Assembly (NCBI GenBank): GCA_023101725.1
Contig: JALJCO010003910.1
Location: 124,001 to 188,000, forward strand
From: Atherinomorus stipes
Taxonomy: Eukaryota > Chordata > Actinopteri > Atheriniformes > Atherinidae
Length of the DNA stretch: 64,000 nucleotides
Direction: 5' to 3'
This document shows positions 34,891 through 48,064 of this stretch, one piece after another (the stretch's first letter is position 1; the number at the start of each line of letters is the position of its first letter). The notes under the pieces were generated by a model. The model made no database searches and was not told the DNA's origin. It saw nothing but the letters and a program-made list of their open reading frames with translations. The translations under genes and the position numbers were made by a program.

Positions 34891-35840
34891 TACTATATGA
34901 AAATTGCTGTCATTTTTGAAGAACCACAATTTTTGTTCTATTTCTATGGGTTTTACAATTCAAAAAACCTTTGCAAAAAGACAACATCTCCTGTGGGATG
35001 TAGATAGTTTTTGGAAAATTATCTTTAAAAAAAAAAAGGTGACCATAATTTTCAAGCTTTGACAAGAAAAAATAGATCTAGAAGAAATTTACTGATACTT
35101 TTGGTGTCATTATATTATAGAAATTCAATGCAACTATTCCATGAAAAACAGGTTTAGAATTTGCATTTGTTATTGAAAAACAGTAGTTGGTTCTTTATCA
35201 TTTTTAGCCAGTTTTAGTGAGCCATTGTGAAAGGTCCAATGAGCCACTAACAGCTACAAAGCTGCAGGTTTCAGAGCTCTGACCTGTCAAATCATTGTAC
35301 GTCTTATTATGTCATCTAATAGTACTCTACCAAACACACAAGACGACATTTTAAAGTCGTGATAATGCTTGAGATAGCACATTTCTACAGTCTTCGTAAT
35401 GCGCTTTCCTCTGTTTATTCCTCCAGCTAGCAGTGATGTCATTGATGATGTAGGCAATGAAATGATAGGCAGCGCCCAGATTTGGTTTTACTACAGTGGC
35501 ATCCCATCTTAAGATCTTAGGGGGCATAGAGAGATAAATTTATAGACTTTGTCTTTAGTATTATTTAAATGAAGGTGTTCGCATGAAGGTACATTTCAGG
35601 GAATATAAAAACATTAAGCCAACTTTTCAAATCTGTTTTGGCATCAGTCCCAAAGGTTAGAATGTGGTCAGAAACTCAATTATTTTAGCAGATGTTGGCA
35701 GATATTGTAATGAAGATAATGAGTTACTCAAGGCTTCTTTTCACATTTGAATTCCAATGTTTTCAGAATCAGAAAAGTCTGTTACTCGTTGAAAATGTGT
35801 GCTGTACAGTATGACACCATCATACTTTACACATTTGATG
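34891..35840. other. Unassigned AT-rich noncoding DNA
   Basis: No gene or family recognised between the Tc1 end and the L2-like LINE. Confidence 0.45.
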
Positions 35841-36966
35841 ATATGATATGATAGTAAGTAAAAGAAAGTAAGTAAAATTTATTTATAAAGAGCTTTTCAC
35901 AGATAAAAATCACAAAGTGCCGTACATAAAAGGGTAACTGGTACGACGGTATGGCATAATCAATTTGGCCGCAGTAGCTCAGGTGGTAGAGCAGGTCGGC
36001 CAATGATCAAAGGATTGGCAGTTCGAATCCTGATCCCCCAGCCATCTGTTGTTGTGTCCCTGGGCAAGACACTTAACCCTCCTTGCCTCAAGTAGGGGCA
36101 CCACTGGTGTGTGAATGTTCCAGTGGTGGTCAGAGGGGCCGTAGGTGTGGAGGTGTGGCTGCCACACCTCCATCAGCCTGCCAAGCTGCTGTGGCTACAT
36201 AAGTAGCTTACCATCACTAAGTATGAATGAGGAGTGGATGAATGATGGATCTAATGTAAGTGCTTTGAGTGCCTTGAAAAGTGTGATATGAATCTAATAA
36301 TTAACATATTAAAAGGGAAAGATAATAGAAAACATAATAAAATTATAAAACCCAGTCAGTTACAATCAAATCAACCAAAAGCTAAATAAATAAATACGTC
36401 TTCAGTTGCTTTTTAAAAGATTCCACACAGTCAACCAGACGGAGGGACAGGGGACGGTCATTCCAGAATCTAGGGGTGACGGTCTTAAAGCCAGGTCCCC
36501 CCGGGTTTTGAAACGAGTCTTTGGGACCTTCAGGAGTCTCTGGCCTAAGGAACGAAGGGTGCGCCCTGAAGTATAGGGACACAGCAGATCAATAATATAC
36601 CTGGCCATGCAGTGCCTGGAAGGTCAAAATTAAGATTTTAAACTCCATTCAAAATTTGACTGGGAGTCAATGAAGATTTGATCAAATATGGGTGATGTGG
36701 ACCGTTCTGGCTGATCCTGATAAAAGTCTAGCAGCAGAATTCTGGACTAACTGGAGTCTTTTGAGTGTCCTCTCATTAAAACAAGTAAAAACAGAGGAAC
36801 AATAATGAATACGAGATGAGATAAAAGCATGAATGATCATTTCAAGATCTGCCCTTGACAACGTTTTCCTGACTTTTGAGATATTTCTTAGATGATAAAA
36901 ACAACTTTTGGTCAGCTGTGGGAATGAGCCTCCAAAGACATAGCCTGCTTAAACACCATATGATAT
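35841..36966 (-). mobile_element. 5'-truncated L2-like LINE, minus strand, with nested SINE
   Basis: The reverse complement matches the plus-strand LINE copy at 59540-60710 over its 3' part: the ACTCAAAAGACTCCAGTT block, RYIIDLLCPYTSGRTLRSLG and LRLVDCVESFKKQLKTYL in translation, then the 3' UTR ending in a GATTTTTATCTGTGAAAAGC sequence and ACTTACT-type tail repeats. ATATGATAT at 35841-35849 and 36958-36966 may be the target-site duplication. The coding remnant is the C-terminal end of the ORF2 protein, downstream of the RT. A tRNA-type SINE (35966-36303) interrupts the 3' UTR. No functional RT or endonuclease remains. Confidence 0.85.
35966..36303 (+). mobile_element. tRNA-derived SINE (V-SINE-like)
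   Basis: The head has a tRNA-like A box (TAGCTCAGGTGGTAGAGC) and B box (GGCAGTTCGAATCC) with correct spacing. Next comes the GTCCCTGGGCAAGACACTTA core typical of many fish SINEs of the V-SINE type, and then a tail GTGCTTTGAGTGCC...GATATGAATCTAAT. It lies within the 3' UTR of the L2-like LINE; the uninterrupted LINE copy at 60590-60640 shows the empty site. A short ATAAT repeat at both edges may be the target duplication. The B box shows it is not a functional tRNA gene. Confidence 0.85.
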
Positions 36967-39447
36967 ATGTCTTATAAAATCTTATCTTAAATAGAATTTA
37001 AGTTCATTGTCTTTTCTTGAAGTTACTTCTTCAGCACTATATGATTATAACAAACTAACGTAATTTCAACAGACCAAACTTAAACGAAGTGCAAATGCAT
37101 TAATTTGTCAATGACATGTATTTCTGCTGACATACACAACAAGAACATACAACCCTATAAAATATGGACAAAACATGATGCTGGAGGAGCAACTGCATTG
37201 TTAGTAGAGTAAACGTGGGGCTTCTAGGCCCCCTCATTTGTCAGCTTCTGGGAAGAGCACCGCTGACAGCTAACACTTCTGCACACACTGTATCACACCT
37301 CTGATGGATGGCAAAATATATGACAGAATTTTTGCCTCCTCTACCTCACAAATTACACATAGGCTCAAAGGCAGACCCCCCACAGAGAGAGACAGCAGGG
37401 GAAGGGAGAAAGAGACAGATATTGTGCACATGTGGCTTTATGTGTGAGCAACACCTTTAAAAAGAATGAGACCGCCGATCCTTTACTCCTATAAACTTTC
37501 ATTTAGTCAGCCTCCCTTTCTGCTTCGTTCTGTTCCCTGTCACAAAGCCCCCATCTCTCCATCACACCTTGGTGTGACTCAGCACCCCACTGATCACACT
37601 ATCTAGTCTTACCTTTCCTCCATTTTCATCTCCCTTCACCTACCTTTCTGTATTCTTTTCTGACAGGCAGTTAAAGGCAGCTGCACACAAACAGCTCCCT
37701 AAAATGTCCCCCTGAGGGACCAAGCTTTGAAAAGTTGGAAGCGCTCACAGCACTTTGAAGGAAAGGAAATTAATAACAAGCCAGACAGAAACTAATGTGA
37801 TCACAAACAAAACTCTCTTGATCTTCACTTTTCCCATCTGTCCTCCAGAATCCATGCATAGCGAGCAGCAGGATGTGAGAAGACAATGGGATCTATTTTT
37901 CTTTTTTTTACAGCTTCTCTTATTCTTCCTTTTAAGATCTGCTCCAATAATTTCCAGCAGACTAAGGCATTAAAAGCAGGGAGACTATAAAAAGTCACCT
38001 ACTGTTCACAAATGTCAATCATTCCTCATAAATGTACCTGCATTTAGTCAAGTTTCTTTCATCCTCTTAACTGACGTGAAATGTTAAAGGGTTGGAAAGA
38101 GAGCCGGAAAACATGATCAAATTACTCTATATCATCTTGTATTGATCATTACTTTGCTGTCAATTTCTAAAGTATAGAAATAATGATTAAAACATAAAAC
38201 AAATTTAATAACATTTTAAAACAGTGTATTGCTATTGCAGTCTTGACTTCATTTCATATGCTTTTCATATGAGGTTGAAGCCACAAATGATAAGATGATG
38301 GTTTCTCTTTGAAGTTTGTGGTGCAAGAACACGGCGCAACGGGTTGCATCAGCCCACATTTCCATGCTTTCCACGTAGGTGCTTGTGAGATACTTTTTAA
38401 GGTGATTAAACTAATTAATTGTGTATTTTCATGGTGACCAATCAACCGCAAAGCTTACACATTGCATCTGTCTGTTCTTTATCATTCATATGAACCCAAA
38501 CCACCTCCATATCGCGAATGTAGAGGGGCCATTTTGTTGAATACTTGGACAGTTTTTGAAGATAACACGAGTTAGGTTTCAGTCACCACCCTTTAGTTGA
38601 GGGATACAGCTGGCTCTGTCAATGGACTGACTTAAAATGTGCCATCACCAAGGCCTAAGTGAAAATTATGCCTGAGTATAGCTTAATCCGACAAGCATTT
38701 TGTGTGTTGCGCAATCTTGCGGCGCCGCCATCGCTGGGGGAAATAGTCCTAATTGCCTCGTATCTGCCAACATGGAAAGCAGCGTGAATATCTGGAGCTA
38801 CAATGTTGGACAGTCATCTAAGATAATGATAACCTATAGGTATGTTATCTGGAGATCTCTAACGTATTCTGACATTTTTTTATTTCATTTTTATTTTCTA
38901 TATCGGAGCATTGAATTAGACTATTATTCATCTCTGGAAACTGGCTTTGATGACAAGCCACACTGGAATAACACGCACATCTCGTGACTACTGATCAAAG
39001 TTTAAAAAACTATACCCTTTCAAACGTTGTTACTTTTCTATTTTATCATATATTTGGCTTTTGGTATTGTTAAAGGACTGTACAGATCACATAGCCTTCA
39101 CATGTCCCGCAGATAAAACTAAAGGCTGCAGGACACCGTCTTCCTGATCCGTTTGTGTTTGCGACTGAACTGTTTATTTTCTGGTCACAACGTTGCCCTG
39201 ATCAGAGCAAATTTGGTCCACTGTTCAAAGGAAAGGTGCTCTAATGTGTCTGGGAAAGTTATTTTTTTTTTTTAATTAATATTATTTCCAAACACAAATC
39301 AAAAACAATATTTTATTTCACTGAACTGTAATTTTCAAAATTTTCATTTATTATTAGTTTCTTTAGTTTATTGTTATTTGAATTAATATTGTGAGTTTAG
39401 TCTTTTCTTTAATTGGAGGTTATGAATAATTGAAAATCAATTATTCT
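36967..39447. other. Unassigned noncoding DNA
   Basis: 2.5 kb without a supportable gene or recognised family. A GC-richer patch with several CpGs lies near 38705-38745, but no frame or splice site supports an exon there. Confidence 0.4.
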
Positions 39448-39479
39448 TATATACAGTTTATATAAACTGTATATATGTA

Positions 39480-39520
<41 letters not shown>
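39448..39520. repeat. 28-bp palindrome joined to a (TA)n microsatellite
   Basis: 39448-39475 is a perfect palindrome centred between 39461 and 39462 (ACAGTTTAT/ATAAACTGT core). It is followed by TATG and then about 18 TA dinucleotides to 39520. Confidence 0.85.
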
Positions 39521-39522
<2 letters not shown>

Positions 39523-41142
39523 CCCTCATGTTAAGGGTCGATTTGACCCATTTCAAAAAAGTACTGGTTATCCTTTCTTTTTACTCATGAATTTTTTTTT
39601 TTACTTTTCCTTATCTGGGGTCATGAACTGATGTGTAAATTTTGGACACTCCGATGTGTTCTGAATTCTCTCTGCAGAGTTTCTATACAAAGGTATATTA
39701 AGGGTAATTTCAACCCAGACTCTTTAATATTGGTAAGAACATGTTCAGATCAAAAATGAACATGTCTCCTTGATGTAATTTATTTTTATTTCATAATTAT
39801 TCATATTTTCATTGCATCTGAATAGACAATTAGACCCAGAGATTCAGGTGTGGTTATGGTAGAAACTTTTTCTACCTGGTCCTTTTCACTGTTCTCATGT
39901 CATCTCTTTGAAAAAACACCAAAAAATGAGCTGAAGAAGCTTTATCACAGATTTTTAACCGGGCTAGTGATGAAGAAGAACAAATTACAGAGACATAGAT
40001 TCTTTCAGAACCTGAGGACCATATCATTGATGATCCAGATTATTGTACTCTCATAATTTCTTATGATGAGGAGGATTCAAGGGAGGAGTCCTAAATCAAC
40101 CAAGAACGGAACTGTATCAATGTTGTTTTTTTTCTGAAAAGAACCAGAAAGCACTTGTCACTCCCAAGATCCATAGGTGAGCCAGGTCAGCTCGATTCCC
40201 AGCAGCTGTGGCTGTCATTGAAAAAGTCAAGTTCAATTGTCATCCAATTGTGACAGCTGACGGTCCTGTCACTATGCCTCCAATTGATCATGCGCCCTGT
40301 GTACTTGAACAGAGGGATATCTCTTTGGCTGACTGGTTGCATGCAGGTTTCTAACTCAGGATATTAGGGTTCAAACTCTGCCCGGGCCATTCTTCATCCT
40401 GTTATACAACCAATTTGCAAAGGATCAAGTAGATACAGTTGTAAAGAAATGGAAAGATGCCAGGTCTGTCCCTCCCAAGAGGACAGTAAAACAAGCACCG
40501 TATGCGTGAAATGCAAAATTTACATTTCCAGAAAGCACAGTTATATTCGGTCCATCAAATGGAGAAAACTGAGACTGATTAACATCAATAATCTAAGCAA
40601 GTGAGGCAAGTTAAAAAGAAACGAGTTATCTGGGTGTGGGGTTTCTTTGCTCCAAAAAAGGGAAAAAAAATTAATTTGGCAAAGGGTCCACCAAAAATAA
40701 ATCAAAGGCACTCTGGAGAATTGTCAAACTATTAAAAAGCCTTTCTTAATTCATGGCAAAACAAAAAATCTAAAAGGACCGACGCGTTGCGACCCTCTGG
40801 GTCTTTGTCAGGGTCAGTAGCAAGTCACAGTTAAAAAGAAATGACTTTGTGAAGAAAGAGCAACTCAATCTAAATAGTTATTCAAAATAGTTATGGAATT
40901 AAAAATTGTACTGTCTTTCTCTTTTATACATGTTTATCTAATCAAAAATACATTTGTTAATTGTTTTAACCTAGTTTTTTTTTATTGTTCTGAATGGATT
41001 TTCACAGTATGGGTCAAAATGATCATCAAAATAATAATCAATGTAATTTTTTTTCAACATAATATGCTGGATATATATACATATGGACATCTGTCTCACT
41101 TCTGTTTTGTCAAAGTCTAATAAAATCCAACATGAGCATTTA
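39519..41142 (+). mobile_element. Decayed piggyBac-like transposon
   Basis: The left end reads TTACCCTCATGTTAAGGGTC followed by GATTTGACCC, the subterminal GGGTCNNNTTGACCC palindrome typical of teleost piggyBac elements. The right end near 41142, reverse-complemented, reads ATAAATGCTCATGTTGG, sharing CTCATGTT. Between them lie an acidic N-terminal-like fragment (SEPEDHIIDDPDYC in translation near 40000) and a C-terminal Cys-rich remnant (40455-40560). The catalytic DDD core is missing or unrecognisable. A foreign-looking segment carrying GACGCGTTGCGACCCTCTGG lies near 40777. The element is dead. Confidence 0.65.
40455..40560 (+). pseudogene. piggyBac transposase C-terminal Cys-rich domain remnant
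   Basis: The frame from 40455 reads RCQVCPSQEDSKTSTVCVKC then KIYISRKHSYIR. The CxxC, then VCxxC, then a position usually Cys (here Ser) before RKH follows the RING-like zinc-binding tail of piggyBac transposases, which binds terminal DNA. One expected Cys is lost and no open frame links it to a catalytic core. Confidence 0.7.
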
Positions 41143-41171
41143 TCACACAGATCTGATATGTATCCAGTTTA

Positions 41172-42145
41172 AGGCCCAATCCCAATGTTCCCCCTACTTT
41201 TAACCACTCGTCCTCACTCACGACTCCTAGCTCTCATCCACAATCACTACACCCTCGAAGTGAAGCCACAATGGTTAGGGCTTTGTAATCTTCCCTATGA
41301 ATTGGGACACTACTTGCTGCATTTACGTTCAGGCACGAAAGCGACTGTGTAGTGACATTTGCACATACGCGTCACCATAACAACACACCCAGCAACAACA
41401 CAGAGATAACAGCTGTGGTCGTTTTTTATTTTTTCATCATTCATCGTGCTTCCGTTGTTTAACAAACAAAACAACCACACAGAGAAGACGTCGCCATTGA
41501 CGACTGTTGTCTCTTGTAAACTGCCAAACATCTAATCTCCCCAAATTTTTCTGTCATATCATATCGCGTGAATTTAAAAAAAAACTACATTGACAACGCG
41601 CATAACGTAAACCTCACCTGGGATCGATCCCACAACCATCAGTTCTGTAGCCAGTTGCTCTAACTAGATTCCGTAATCGTGGGCAACCATGTAGTTGTCT
41701 GATATGTTGCGTGTGAAACTCTCCTTTCAAAACATTTCTGCTTCTTATTTTAGACAAGTCCAACCAAAGAAGATGGTTTGGATGGTTTTATTATTTATTT
41801 GGGCTCTTTAGAACGAGGCATGGAAGGGTTCCACGTGGCCGAACAGCAGATTGCACGAGTGTTACGAACAAACGTGTAATCTGGATGTACATTCGTGTGT
41901 TTTCTTCTACGAGTCCTGTCGCTCTCTGGAGGTCGCTGTTGTTCCCTTTTCTCTGGCCCTTCTTCAGCAAGTCAGCATCTGACGTCCCTCGCTCTGAAGG
42001 GCTAGATTCATACCCCCTACCCCTCGTTATGTCCACTTCCCCTACATGCAAAGAGGGATTGGGACAGCACTACCATCGCGGGCGCACGCAAAATCTAGGG
42101 GTAGGGCTAAAAAGTCGGGCTAGTGGGTGTATTGGGACGCACCCT
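41172..42145 (+). mobile_element. Non-autonomous DNA element, AGGCCCAATCCCAATG family, copy 2
   Basis: Same ends and internal order as copy 1 (25671-26372), in the same orientation. It has about 270 extra bases in the middle (roughly 41530-41860) that copy 1 lacks. The extra part contains a T-arm-like GGGATCGATCCCA (41624-41636). Copy 2 may be the less deleted version. No transposase frame is visible. Confidence 0.7.
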
Positions 42146-42773
42146 AAGACCACATACAAAAGACAACAGATTTGAAAAAGTCTGATCTGCGCTGTTCAGA
42201 CTGTCATTAAAAAAGCCAATGTCATATGGGCAAAAAATCTGAATTTAGCTGCAGTGTTAAAATGCCCTTGTACATGAATGCACATATTCATTGTTTTGTT
42301 TAACTACTAATCAGCTTTGATCGCAGCTTTTGCAGACTCATTGCACTGTAACAATGTCCTGCTTCTCTCTGTTTTGCTCTTCATGGACAACGATCACATT
42401 TTCAACAAGAACAAGGAATAAACTGTAGTAAAAGATACATCCTTAGTGGACATTTTCTGAAACAAGTAAAGCTTCCACTTTTCTTAGTATGGGAGTAAAG
42501 TTGTCAGTAAGATTCAACTTTAAGTGCAAAGTCAAATCCAGCTTATAGGAGGAGGGTGAGGAGGTCCCCTCTTCGCTCATGGTATCAATATTGCAAGCTT
42601 GTGAGCTGGTTTATGCATGTCACCATCAGTGATGCCTGGCAACAATGCCTTCAGGATCTCCTGCATTATTCAAAAAGCCCAACAAGCACTAGGCTCTGCC
42701 ATTATCTATTTAAATCTGAGCACAGGCATGTCCCACTGAAAGCCTGTACTCACTGGCACCTGCCCCGCTTATA
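42146..42773. other. Unassigned noncoding DNA
   Basis: No gene or repeat family recognised. Confidence 0.4.
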
Positions 42774-43330
42774 GGAGAGAGAAGGAGCTGCAGAGGAGAC
42801 AAGGGACCGCTCCACATAAGAGGTAGGAAAACATGAAGAGGAAAAGTATTGGAGTGAAGGAAAGGTTATTATTGGAAGGGGGGGGGGGGACAAAGAGAGA
42901 AGGAGATAGAGGTCATGAGGAGATGAGGAAATAGAGGAGGAGAAGGAATAAAGCTTGACAGATAGTAAGGCAGGGAAGTTAGACAAATCCAGTACAATGA
43001 AAATAGGAGGCAAAGTCTGGTAAAGCAGGGTAAGAGGTCATGGAGGCAGATATTATGGCACAAGATGAGATGGGGAGGAGAGGATGATGAGAGGGAAAAA
43101 CGGAAGAAAGTGAAAGGAAGGAGGGAGCTTGAGCGGGGGCTGCAAAGTGCGAACTAAAATCCAAAAGGCAGGAAATGTGGATGATAAGACAGAAGTCAGA
43201 AAAGAAAGAGAGGATATGAAGGGAATGGGGGAATCTCATAAATGTGCAAACTCAAACCGAGTGTAAAAGGGAGGGAACGTTGAAGCACTAGAAAGGAAAA
43301 AAGATGCCCTTTGAGGACTGAGCTGGAGGT
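42774..43330. repeat. Purine-rich low-complexity tract
   Basis: The plus strand is dominated by A and G for over 500 bases, including a run of a dozen or so G near 42880-42890. It explains the Ser/Leu/Pro-rich minus-strand frames here. No homology with the purine tract at 6965 beyond composition was seen. Confidence 0.7.
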
Positions 43331-44267
43331 AAATAAAATGAACAGCCACCAGATGATGTAGCTTTTAAAGACTACTCTTCTCTATCATCCTTTGTCTCTC
43401 TTCCTCCCACTTCACCCCCTTCCATCATCCATTCATCAAATAACTGCCACCCCTTCATCCTGACTCATCGATGCAATAGCTCATCCACTCCATTAGGCTA
43501 TCATCCCAGCCTTCTTTATATCTGCCCCCTCCCCAACCGCTCCGCTCCATCCTGTGATCATCTGCAGGTAAAACACATTCCTCTTATGATGCAGTCTGGG
43601 AGGAGAAGCTATGTCTAGACCACAAATAAATCCAGTTAAACAAGTCATTTCATCTGACATGAAGTATTCCATAATGCCATTTCCATTTCCCAGCCACTGG
43701 GGAGAGATAATTTCACAAATAATCAATCAACTTGTTTCAAGGCTTTCCGTGAAACAAATTAAATGTGCTCACTGCTGCAGCTTTTTTTGCAATACAAGAA
43801 CAATGCTGCTCCTTTTTTTCTACATCTTCAGCCTGGATCAGTGTTTGGCAGGAGTGATCGTCACAAATTTATTTAAGGATGTTGAACGGTTGGTGGATGG
43901 ACTAAGACCCAGGACTTGGGGTCTAACTATTGTATTATGTAGAAAGACTGTGAGCACCAAGAATATGGAGTCGTTTTTGTGTGTTGGGTCTCAGAGGCTC
44001 TGAGTAGTCAGCCATATTTAATAAGATTCAAATAGGTAGCAAGCGTAAAAGCTCAGGTCACATGGCACTTTGAACTGTGTTGGGACGAACTGAGCCATGA
44101 TCATCAAAGTTGGGTGATTGGATTATCAGGGCAGTGCTCTCTGAACAGGGAACATGATGTATGGAGTGCTGTTTACTTCCACTGTGGAACAGAACACTAA
44201 CAGCCCTGATATCCAAAACTAAACATCACGCACCGACGCTCCAAACAGTCCTGTGGCGGCTAGAACG
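43331..44267. other. Unassigned noncoding DNA
   Basis: A pyrimidine-rich patch covers 43376-43560. No gene. A 130-codon plus-strand frame (43611-44003) has no recognisable domain. Confidence 0.4.
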
Positions 44268-45256
44268 TTGGTAGGTGACACGATTCTATCACAATATTTA
44301 ACCTACGATGACGATAATCACAATACAGTGATTCTGCAATAATCAATATTGCAATTAGGGTTGCCAAAAGATTAATCCTGATTAATCACATTACTTTTAT
44401 CACTTCTAGAACATATTTAGGATTAAAGTTGTCTCACCAGGAATTCTGCATTTATCTTTAGTAGACTTGACCCTGTCTTTACCTTACATGTCTCCCTGAA
44501 GTCCTTCAGATGGCAGCAGTTTAGTCCAGAACGCTGCTAATCCAGTCCTCACAGGCTGACATCACAACTATCTTCATGTGAAGCTGAAATTCAGGTCTGA
44601 GTCCTGGTATACTCCCAGATTTCTGGCTTGGTTTTAGCTTTAAGTTCTAAAACACAAGTTAATGTATTTTCTGTATATAGCAGTACTTAAGAATAAAAAA
44701 ATATTTTGTTTGACAATGGGATTGATCAGGATTGATCTTTTGACAGCCCAGATTGCAATAAATTTAATCCGTGTCGCACCACAATATGTCACTGGAGACA
44801 TTCCGAATTTATTGACCAAATTTAGTCCACTTGAAATGAATTACAAAATACTGTCAATCAATTGCACATAAATGACAAAAATTCAAGTGAAATTTATAAA
44901 ACAGTAAAACAACGTGTATAGTGGCTCTTCTTAAAGGAGCATTATGTAAACATTTCAGTCTGGGCATTATAATCTCGAATAACTGGGTGGTCTGTGAAAA
45001 CCTGAACACACATTTTAACTTGCACTTTCCATATGTGTAAAGTTTAACCTGAACCTGCGAAGCACATAGATATCAGTGTAAAGCAGGGACTTATCTACAT
45101 GCTGGACCGTTGCTAATAGAACAACAAAAAATGCTGTATCAATATTTTTTATCCACAATAAATATCGATGCTGCATTTTTTTTAACTATCAATATGATAT
45201 TGCAACATAAAATATCACAATATTTCAATGTATCAATATTTTGTCACACCCGTAGT
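44268..45256. mobile_element. Possible composite MITE region (ATATTG-rich ends)
   Basis: The left side (GGTGACACGATTCTATCACA then AATATT-rich) and the right side, reverse-complemented (CTACGGGTGTGACAAAATAT then TTGAT-rich), look like diverged inverted ends of the common teleost ATATTG-rich element type. Inside, TTAAAGGAGCATTATGTAA at 44933 is another TTAA-AGG-type terminus without a visible partner. Boundaries and unity of the element are uncertain. Confidence 0.3.
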
Positions 45257-48064
45257 TGCTGTCATCTGTTTCTTTAGGGTTTTTTTAGTGTGCACCAGTC
45301 TGCATTATTACACCTTGGTGACTTTGTTCCACCCGATTCAACCAGCTGGTCTGTTAGTGATACAGATCATTCTGACTGGCTGTTCAGTGTGTAGCAGCTG
45401 AAGAATCCATGATTTCAACCACGTAGTGCTCGACTTCTGGTGTTTTATGTCGAATGTGTATTTGGATGTGTTCTTTGACATGAGTATCTGTGTTTTTTGT
45501 TTGTTTTTTTTTCCGTCTTATTCTGGTGCAGTGAGATCCATAAGGGCCCTTTCTTTATTGCTGGATAAGAGCCTAAGGTTTTACTGCTTTATGCCTGCAA
45601 GGGTGTAGGAGACTGGAGTCCATCCTTTACAAGATGTAGAAAGATTCTAGAACATTCATAAGGGGATCTTAAAAAGTTAATTGATTTAGCAAAACAGATG
45701 CCAACTTGCCACTGTGCCCATCAGGAATCCTTCATCCCTTGCATCATGATTTAATGTTTTCATTTATTGTACGCATGTAGAAGATGGGCCAATGTATGCA
45801 TATAAAACAGATACTGGTTGAATTAAAGCAAGGCAGCATGGCACTGTGGTAAAATGTTCCGCTTTTCAATGGATTGAAACACACCAATAGAAACTACAGA
45901 TGCACAGATGCCATTTCGTCAAGCAAAACTGAGAGTTGCTGAGCAGAAATGTGCAATCGATCTCGGAATAATCTTCAACAGTAACTAAGGGTATCCAACT
46001 TAATGCAGATAGAGACATTTTCATGGCATATTGGGATCATCAAGCCTGCTTTTGCACTCATCAATGTTTTGAACTCAGATGTATAATTCATGTCTTACAA
46101 ATCAAACTGATCCTATGCCATTTTCTTGAAATCTGTTTTTATTTATTAAATCATGCAGAAAGAGAATATGTTTTTTACAACTGGGTGCCAGCTGCCTCTA
46201 TTATTTCTCTCACTAACAACTGTCATGGCAAACACTTAACAGAATGTGTGCATTTCCTTTCACAATTACTACAAAATACACAGTACAGATGCAGTGCAAA
46301 CAGACGTCTACGTGGCAAGGCTTCATCAAGCACATAACACAGCGGGAAGCAAGTTGGATTCCTTTTATTCTGGTTTTGATATGGTTGAAAAATGCATTCA
46401 CATGCACCAATGGCGTCATAATTTTCTCACTCTGTGACTTGAACAATAATGTTTCCAGTGTAAAAGATGGCAGTGAGTCAAGGTCATCTACCCTGGAATT
46501 AATCCATCAATCTTGAAAAGAAGCAAGACTGAAAACACACGCACCACACACTCATCTGACAGTAAGTGAATGATCATATGCTAATCTGTTTTCTTTCCAG
46601 AAGCACTTGAACCACAGTACTCTCAGTTCTGCCTCTGATCTCAGCGAGAAGTACTCAGTGATCATATTGCCGCAGTTCTCCATACAGCCCATAATAACTG
46701 CAGCATTTGCTCACTTATTCTGTCAGTCAGCGAGGAATGAAGAGGGCCCAGCTGATGCCCAATATTCACCCACCCTCCCCCAAACACACTTATCAACAAA
46801 CACTCAAGTAAACACTCACAAAGGCAAGCAAAAGCAAACAGACAATCCTGCTGTACAAAGACGTACACATGCATGCAGATAGGACACCTCACCAAGCCAC
46901 ATACAAGCAGTGGACTTAGGCTCGGGGCTTGCTAGGGTGGAAAGAGGAACAATTTCATGCCCAACTGCATCGGACAAGAGTACGCTGGAAACACAAGCAA
47001 ACATTTTTCCACCAAGAGGTCACAGCAATTACCCTCGCCTCTTTAACCTTACTCCTCGCCTGCGAGCTCTTTCAGGTCCCATTTACGAGACGATTTAGAC
47101 GCAGGGTTTCCATTGGAACGCTGGAGGTTGCGTAGGTCTGTTTCTCTCCATTACATTAATGTGAGCGTGATAAGTGGTCTCTAGATCAAATATGAGTGTG
47201 TGTACTGTACGATTAATGGTGGGATGGGGTTGACCCGTTATCCTGTGATAACAACAGCGGGTGTGATTAAATATGCACCATCAAGGGGATAAATGTGTCA
47301 AGACAAGGTGCTAACACTCCACAAAGAGCAGCCCCACTGTGGTTGCAGTGGTGTGTACAGTGGGGTGTGCATGCATCTAAAAGAGAAGTGTGAAGACTAT
47401 GTGTGTTCAAGGCCCACGTTCCCCAAGCCTAAATTAATGATAACCTGCCTTGCTATTTTATTAGCTTGTCTTGTGGCCAAAAAGTCTTCTTGACTAGAAA
47501 TGATAAGAAAAAGCCTTTTTCACACAGTATTGGTCAATATGTCAATAAATGTATTGGTCAATAAATATGTTCAGGTCACATGAGGCCTCGATGGAAAAAT
47601 CTGAAGTTCTGCTTATGTCTGTATTAACTTAACAGTGATATTGCTTAATTAATGTTTGTAGATTGCACAAGTACCCCTGAAAAGAGTATGTTTTTAATTT
47701 CAGAACAAGCAAAGCTTATCGGAGGTTCAACTAGGAGGACTGTATTTCATGATTACCCTCTCTACTCTGTATATGTACGCTTTTCATTTCTCATTTCCAG
47801 CTCAATCAGCTGACTGGGGCACAAAGCAATTAGGTTCATCAGTGGGTTGGTTATTTTCAGCATTGTTTATTAGGAGCAACTTTTTACAGACACAGAAGAC
47901 AGGTCCTGTATGTTTTCAGCATGTTAATGCCTTTAATGCACTATGTGGGAGCAGTAATTGATTTCATAATAACATTATACACAATCTTTAACTGCTTCAG
48001 TCCAGGAAAGCATCGTCCACAATCAAAATCACTGCCCTGTTTTGCTATTTTTAAAGAAACAGTG
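45257..48064. other. Unassigned, repeat-poor noncoding DNA
   Basis: 2.8 kb without a supportable exon or recognised transposon. Some frames of 60-100 codons occur on both strands, none domain-like. Confidence 0.4.

Noticed and set aside
35970..36040. Possible tRNA gene
   Set aside because: A and B boxes are present, but the acceptor stem does not close and the SINE core follows directly.
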